NCBI GenBank assembly: GCA_051001975.1
Contig: JBPCMU010000120.1
Coordinates: forward strand, 1 to 26,584
Reading direction: 5' to 3'
Source: DATAEG01 sp051001975
GTDB taxonomy: Bacteria; Actinomycetota; Actinomycetes; Mycobacteriales; Jatrophihabitantaceae
Length of the DNA stretch: 26,584 nucleotides
A program made the position numbers and the translations under genes. Under the pieces are notes generated by a model that worked only from the letters and a program-made list of their open reading frames with translations, had not been told where the DNA came from and ran no database searches. The first letter of the stretch is position 1. Each line of letters starts with the position of its first letter. Of this stretch, positions 23,090-26,584 are shown in pieces.

Positions 23090-24216
23090 TGGCCACCGCA
23101 CCCAGATTCCGACGTGCGGGCCGGCTCGCCGCCGTCCTCGCGCTGGTGGCAGTGCTCTGCACCGGCTGCGGGTTCAAAGGCTTGTACAGCGCACCGTTGC
23201 CCGGCGGCGCGAACCTCGGCAGCCATCCGTACAAGGTGACGATCCACTTCGCCGACGTCCTCGACCTGGTGCCACAGTCAGCGGTCAAGGTGAACGACGT
23301 CGCGGTCGGCAAGGTCGAAAAGATCACCCTCGACGGGTGGACGGCCAAGGTGGTCGTCGCAGTGAATGGCAACGTCGACCTGCCGGACAACGCCTACGCG
23401 CAGATCCGCCAGACCTCGCTGCTCGGCGAGAAGTTCGTCTCGCTCGGACCACCCACCGGTGAGGTGCCGACGGGGCGGCTCAGCGACGACAAGAACGCCA
23501 ATATCCCGATCAACCGCACCGGCAGCAGCATCGAGATCGAAGAAGTGCTCGGCGCGCTGTCGCTGCTGCTGAACAACGGGGATCTCGATGCGATCAGCGG
23601 CATCACCCACGAGCTGAACCAGGCGCTGAACGGCCGCACCGACGCGGCCCGCTCGCTGATCAGCCAGCTGAATACCTTCGTAGGTGGCGTGGATGCCCAG
23701 CGGGACAAGATCACCACGGCGATCGAGAGCGTCAACAAGCTGGCCAAAACGCTGGCCGACCAGAAGAAGATCCTCGCCGGCACCCTGGACACACTGCCCG
23801 GCGCATTGAAGATCCTGGCCGACGAGCGCAAGCAGTTGGTCACCCTGCTGCAGAGCTTGGATCACCTCAGCACCAGCGCGGTAAAAGTCATCAACGGCAG
23901 CAAGCAGGACGTGATCAGCTCGCTGAAGAGCCTGCAGCCGATCCTGAGGCAGCTGACTGCCGCCGGCGACGACATCCCCAGCGCGCTGGAGCTGCTGGCG
24001 ACCTATCCTTTCCCGCGCAACGCCACCGACGCGGTGCACGGCGACTACACGAACCTGCGCGCCACCCTGAACCTGGATCTGAGTCAGATCCTGTCCAACC
24101 TCAAGGTCGTCCCGACGCTCCCCGGTACGAATGCAACCGGTACGGCGCAGCCGTCGATGGCATCGCTGCTTCCGGCCGGCTCAATGGTCCCGGGCGTACC
24201 GGCTGTGGGCGGGTGA
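23089..24216 (+). CDS. mceE: Mce family lipoprotein MceE (LprK type)
   Basis: The 375-aa protein is the lipid-anchored Mce subunit. The signal peptide (MATAPRFRRAGRLAAVLALV) ends in LCTGC with the lipidated Cys at residue 27; position -3 is Cys rather than the usual Leu, a mild deviation. The MCE domain (about 50-125: FADVLDLVPQSAVKVNDVAVGKVE ... LLGEKFVSLGPP) is followed by a helical region. The fifth Mce gene is the lipoprotein in actinobacterial mce operons, which supports the assignment. Starts in the mceD stop; 6 nt separate it from mceF. Confidence 0.92.
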   Translation: MATAPRFRRAGRLAAVLALVAVLCTGCGFKGLYSAPLPGGANLGSHPYKVTIHFADVLDLVPQSAVKVNDVAVGKVEKITLDGWTAKVVVAVNGNVDLPDNAYAQIRQTSLLGEKFVSLGPPTGEVPTGRLSDDKNANIPINRTGSSIEIEEVLGALSLLLNNGDLDAISGITHELNQALNGRTDAARSLISQLNTFVGGVDAQRDKITTAIESVNKLAKTLADQKKILAGTLDTLPGALKILADERKQLVTLLQSLDHLSTSAVKVINGSKQDVISSLKSLQPILRQLTAAGDDIPSALELLATYPFPRNATDAVHGDYTNLRATLNLDLSQILSNLKVVPTLPGTNATGTAQPSMASLLPAGSMVPGVPAVGG

Positions 24217-24222
24217 TCGGCG

Positions 24223-25473
24223 ATGCTGCGTAGAACCGTCCGTATCCAGCTGGCTGCCTTCGTGCTGATCGCACTCGCCGGCGTGTCCTTCGTGGGCGCC
24301 CGGTACGCCGGAGTGGTGGACCTGGTGCTCGGTCAGCACGGCTGCACCATCACCGCCGACTTCCCGGACTCCGGTGGCATCTTCTCCAACGCTGAAGTCA
24401 CCTACCGTGGCGTCGGCGTCGGCAAGGTGGGCAAGCTGCACCTGCTCGACAACGGTGTGCGCGTCGACCTGGAGCTGAACAGCTGCTCGCATCCGAAGAT
24501 CCCGCGCAACTCGACCGCGACCGTCGCCGACCGGTCCGCAGTCGGCGAGCAGTACGTCGACCTGCGCCCGCAGGTCAACGGTGGCCCGTACTTCGTCAAG
24601 GGCGACAAGGTCCCCGGGCCCAACAAGGTGCCGATCGCAACCCAGGTATTGCTGACCAACCTCGATCGACTGGTCAACTCCGTCGACCCGGCCAAGCTGG
24701 CCATCGTCATCAACGAACTCGGCGCCGCGTTCAACAACCGCGGCCCGGCGTTGCAGACGCTGCTGGACTCCGGCGACGAACTGCTCACCGCCGCGGAGAA
24801 GGCACTGCCGGAAACGCTGCAGCTCATCGACTCCTCCAGCACAGTGCTGAAGACTCAACTCGACGAAGGGTCCGCGATCGCGTCGTGGTCGCGCAGCCTC
24901 AACCTGCTGACCGGCCAGCTCAAGAGCAGCGACCCGGACATCCGCAAACTGCTCGCCGACGGCCCGAGCGACCTCACTCAGGTGCGCGACTTCGTCCAGC
25001 AGAACAGCTCCGACCTGGGCGTCCTGCTGTCCAACCTGGCCACTACCGGGGACGTGCTGGTGCGGCGCATCGACGGGCTGGAAGAGCTGTTCATCGCCTA
25101 CCCGCCGGTCGTGGCAGGCGGCTACACCGTGGCCGGCAGCGGCACCGCCAGCTTCGGACTGATCGTCAACTTCGACGATCCGCCGCCCTGCGTGAACGGC
25201 TATCAGGGAACCAACAAGCGATTGCCGAATCAGACCGGTCCCGCGTCGCCCAATGTGAACGCCCAATGCACCGAGCCGGACGGCAGTAAGACCGACGTCC
25301 GGGGCGCCCAGAACAGCCCGGGCGGAGACCCCGTCTACACCGGTGGGCAAGGTACCGTCGTGCCTCGAACAGTGCCGTCGATGAGCCCGACCGCGGTCGG
25401 CGACATCTCCGGACGGTCATCCATTCTGGGCGACGAGGGATGGATCGGGCTGCTGACCGCCCCGCTGTCCTGA
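24223..25473 (+). CDS. mceF: Mce family protein MceF
   Basis: The 416-aa sixth Mce subunit has an N-terminal membrane span (about residues 7-27) and a MCE domain (about 37-115: FPDSGGIFSNAEVTYRGVGVGKVG ... VADRSAVGEQYVDLRPQ). A helical region extends to about 270, followed by a low-complexity polar C-terminal tail. MceF is thought to cap the needle. ATG 24223 follows the mceE stop by 6 nt. A 42-nt gap leads to the Mam gene. Confidence 0.92.
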   Translation: MLRRTVRIQLAAFVLIALAGVSFVGARYAGVVDLVLGQHGCTITADFPDSGGIFSNAEVTYRGVGVGKVGKLHLLDNGVRVDLELNSCSHPKIPRNSTATVADRSAVGEQYVDLRPQVNGGPYFVKGDKVPGPNKVPIATQVLLTNLDRLVNSVDPAKLAIVINELGAAFNNRGPALQTLLDSGDELLTAAEKALPETLQLIDSSSTVLKTQLDEGSAIASWSRSLNLLTGQLKSSDPDIRKLLADGPSDLTQVRDFVQQNSSDLGVLLSNLATTGDVLVRRIDGLEELFIAYPPVVAGGYTVAGSGTASFGLIVNFDDPPPCVNGYQGTNKRLPNQTGPASPNVNAQCTEPDGSKTDVRGAQNSPGGDPVYTGGQGTVVPRTVPSMSPTAVGDISGRSSILGDEGWIGLLTAPLS

Positions 25474-25515
25474 CCGGACGGCGCCCACACCGAGCGAGAG
25501 AGAGGTCGAACCCGC

Positions 25516-26034
25516 ATGGCTGAAACCGCGACCCGCAGTCGCGTCCCGCGCATCGTGACCGCCGTCCTCGGCGTCGTCGCGTTGGTACTGGTCGCGGTGA
25601 TCGCGGTCCTCGTCGTGCAGCGCACTCGGCACGAGCGCGGTTTGAGCCTCACCTCTGTCGAGAACCGGGTGCTGGATGCCGCGAAACAGGACTTCATCAC
25701 CTTGCAGACCTATCGCCAGACGACGTTCGACCAAGACTTCGCCAACGCTGAGTCGGTGGTGACCGGCAGCGCCAAGACCAATCTGGCGGGCAGCAAGGCC
25801 AGTCTGCAGAAGACCCTGAGCACGAACAAAACCAACTCGACCGCGTCGATCGTGTCGGCGTCGATCGTGAGTTCCACCGGCGGCAAGTACCAGGTGCTGA
25901 TCCTGGCGTCCCTGGAGACCAGGGACGCCACCGGAAAGCTGGTTCAAGCCAGGCCGAGCCCGGCGACCCTGACGATGGTCAAGGTCAAGGACACCTGGCT
26001 GATCGCCGACATCCAGCTGGTGGCGGCGTCATGA
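25516..26034 (+). CDS. Mce-associated membrane protein (Mam family)
   Basis: The 172-aa protein has an N-terminal membrane anchor (about residues 14-37, RIVTAVLGVVALVLVAVIAVL) and an extracytoplasmic domain. The segment TYRQTTFDQDFANAESVVTGSAKTNL and the final VKDTWLIADIQLVAAS are typical of Mam proteins (SnoaL-like/VirB8-like fold), which stabilise Mce complexes in mycobacteria. A purine-rich GAGCGAGAGAGAGG site precedes ATG 25516. Its stop overlaps the next start by 4 nt. Confidence 0.85.
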   Translation: MAETATRSRVPRIVTAVLGVVALVLVAVIAVLVVQRTRHERGLSLTSVENRVLDAAKQDFITLQTYRQTTFDQDFANAESVVTGSAKTNLAGSKASLQKTLSTNKTNSTASIVSASIVSSTGGKYQVLILASLETRDATGKLVQARPSPATLTMVKVKDTWLIADIQLVAAS

Positions 26035-26584
26035 CGGAAACGACGCCGCCCGGCGGGGACACCGCTGACGAGGCCGAGGACGCTCGTAAGGCGCGAGCCA
26101 CAGCCGCCGCTCGGGCGCGCCGGATGGGCTCCCGCCCGCGTCCCGGCCCTCGGCCACCAGCCGACGACGTCGACCCGTCGGACGAACCGCCCGAAGCCCC
26201 GGAGCCCGATGACCCGCCGGCCCGGACCCCGCGAACCCGCTCGCGACGTCGCAAGGCCACGCCACCTGCCGCCGCGGCACCGACCGAGGACAGCGAGTCC
26301 CCGGCCGACGGGGCGGCCGCCGAAGCCGAACCGAAGTCCACGCCCGCGCCGGCTGAGGCCAAAGCTACGGTGACCAGGCCAACACCGACCAAGACCGCGA
26401 CAGCGAGATCAGCGACCAAGCCGGCGGCCGCGAAGCCCAAGTCCGCGGCCACCAAGTCCGCGGCCACCAAGTCCGCGGCCACCAAGTCCGCGGCCACCAA
26501 GTCCGCGGCCAACAAGTCCGCGGCCAAGACCCCCGGCCCGGGGGCGGGGTCCCGGGCCGGACACAGGGCGACAGCCCCGGACAA
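26031..26584 (+). CDS. Partial CDS: disordered Ala/Lys/Pro-rich N-terminus of a probable second Mam protein
   Basis: An open frame starts at ATG 26031 in an ATGA overlap with the Mam gene and runs off the window after 184 codons without a stop. It begins MTETTPPGGDTADEAEDARKA and continues as low-complexity Pro/Ala/Arg/Glu sequence, then Lys-Ser-Ala-Ala-Thr repeats. No fold or membrane span is visible yet. Mce operons often carry two or more tandem Mam genes, and the later ones commonly have long charged cytosolic N-termini before the anchor, so this identity is likely but not shown. A long open frame on the opposite strand across this region is a compositional shadow. Confidence 0.65.
   Translation, partial: MTETTPPGGDTADEAEDARKARATAAARARRMGSRPRPGPRPPADDVDPSDEPPEAPEPDDPPARTPRTRSRRRKATPPAAAAPTEDSESPADGAAAEAEPKSTPAPAEAKATVTRPTPTKTATARSATKPAAAKPKSAATKSAATKSAATKSAATKSAANKSAAKTPGPGAGSRAGHRATAPD
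26439..26528 (+). repeat. 15-bp tandem repeat encoding K-S-A-A-T
   Basis: AAGTCCGCGGCCACC is repeated four times perfectly (26439-26498), followed by a fifth copy ending AAC and a sixth partial copy (to about 26525). The repeats are identical even at third positions, pointing to recent slippage or gene conversion. The sequence that follows is rich in G/C runs and close to the window edge, so copy number and the last ~50 bases may be unreliable. Confidence 0.92.

Noticed and set aside
25985..26584. Minus-strand open frame with AADLV repeats at the window end
   Set aside because: It is the compositional shadow of the Lys-Ser-Ala-Ala-Thr repeats; the plus-strand frame starts in an ATGA overlap with the Mam gene and fits the operon.

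Overview
The window is GC-rich actinobacterial DNA (Actinomycetota). Evidence is the strongly GC-biased third codon positions, the HadA/HadB dehydratase pair, the order tRNA-Trp, secE, nusG, rplK, rplA ... rplJ, rplL, and a complete Mce lipid-import operon. The host is not a typical mycobacterium: no hadC follows hadB, there are no mycolate methyltransferase genes between the ribosomal clusters, and the Mce ATPase sits beside its own permease and Mce genes. I cannot name the genus.

Layout. 1-62 is an almost pure C/T tract, probably an assembly-edge artefact. It abuts an IS5-family insertion sequence (to about 1082) with a minus-strand transposase. 1177-3511 is an overlapping three-gene unit: hadA, hadB and an M1-like zinc metallopeptidase lipoprotein. 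It converges on a class I aspartate aminotransferase (3725-4924, minus strand), with a GC hairpin and short repeats between them. tRNA-Trp(CCA) at 5124-5196 precedes secE, nusG, rplK and rplA. SecE and NusG both carry long acidic N-terminal extensions, and SecE contains 27 consecutive Asp. A 14-bp-stem terminator closes rplA.

8773-14048 is the most interesting part: four tightly coupled genes inserted between the L11/L1 and L10/L12 gene pairs. They encode a leaderless subtilisin-like (S8) protease, an ECF-type sigma factor, a 164-aa protein with a carboxypeptidase-regulatory-like beta domain, and an 854-aa TPR-CHAT caspase-like protein with its His/Cys dyad intact. Two intact protease types plus a sigma factor and a small partner suggest a cytosolic proteolytic signalling or stress/defence module that acts on transcription. 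The gene set recalls the TPR-CHAT / small inhibitor / ECF-sigma arrangement of type III-E CRISPR, but no CRISPR component is present. The functional link is inference.

14049-15383 holds a promoter, an L10-leader-like RNA, rplJ and rplL, closed by a strong terminator hairpin. 15657 to the window end is a Mce operon: MlaF/Mkl-type ATPase, two YrbE/MlaE permeases, six Mce proteins (A-F, the fifth a lipoprotein), a Mce-associated membrane protein, and a second such gene that runs off the window in a Lys-Ser-Ala-Ala-Thr repeat. Nearly all junctions are 1-4 nt overlaps, so the products are probably made together and assemble one ATP-driven lipid/sterol importer.
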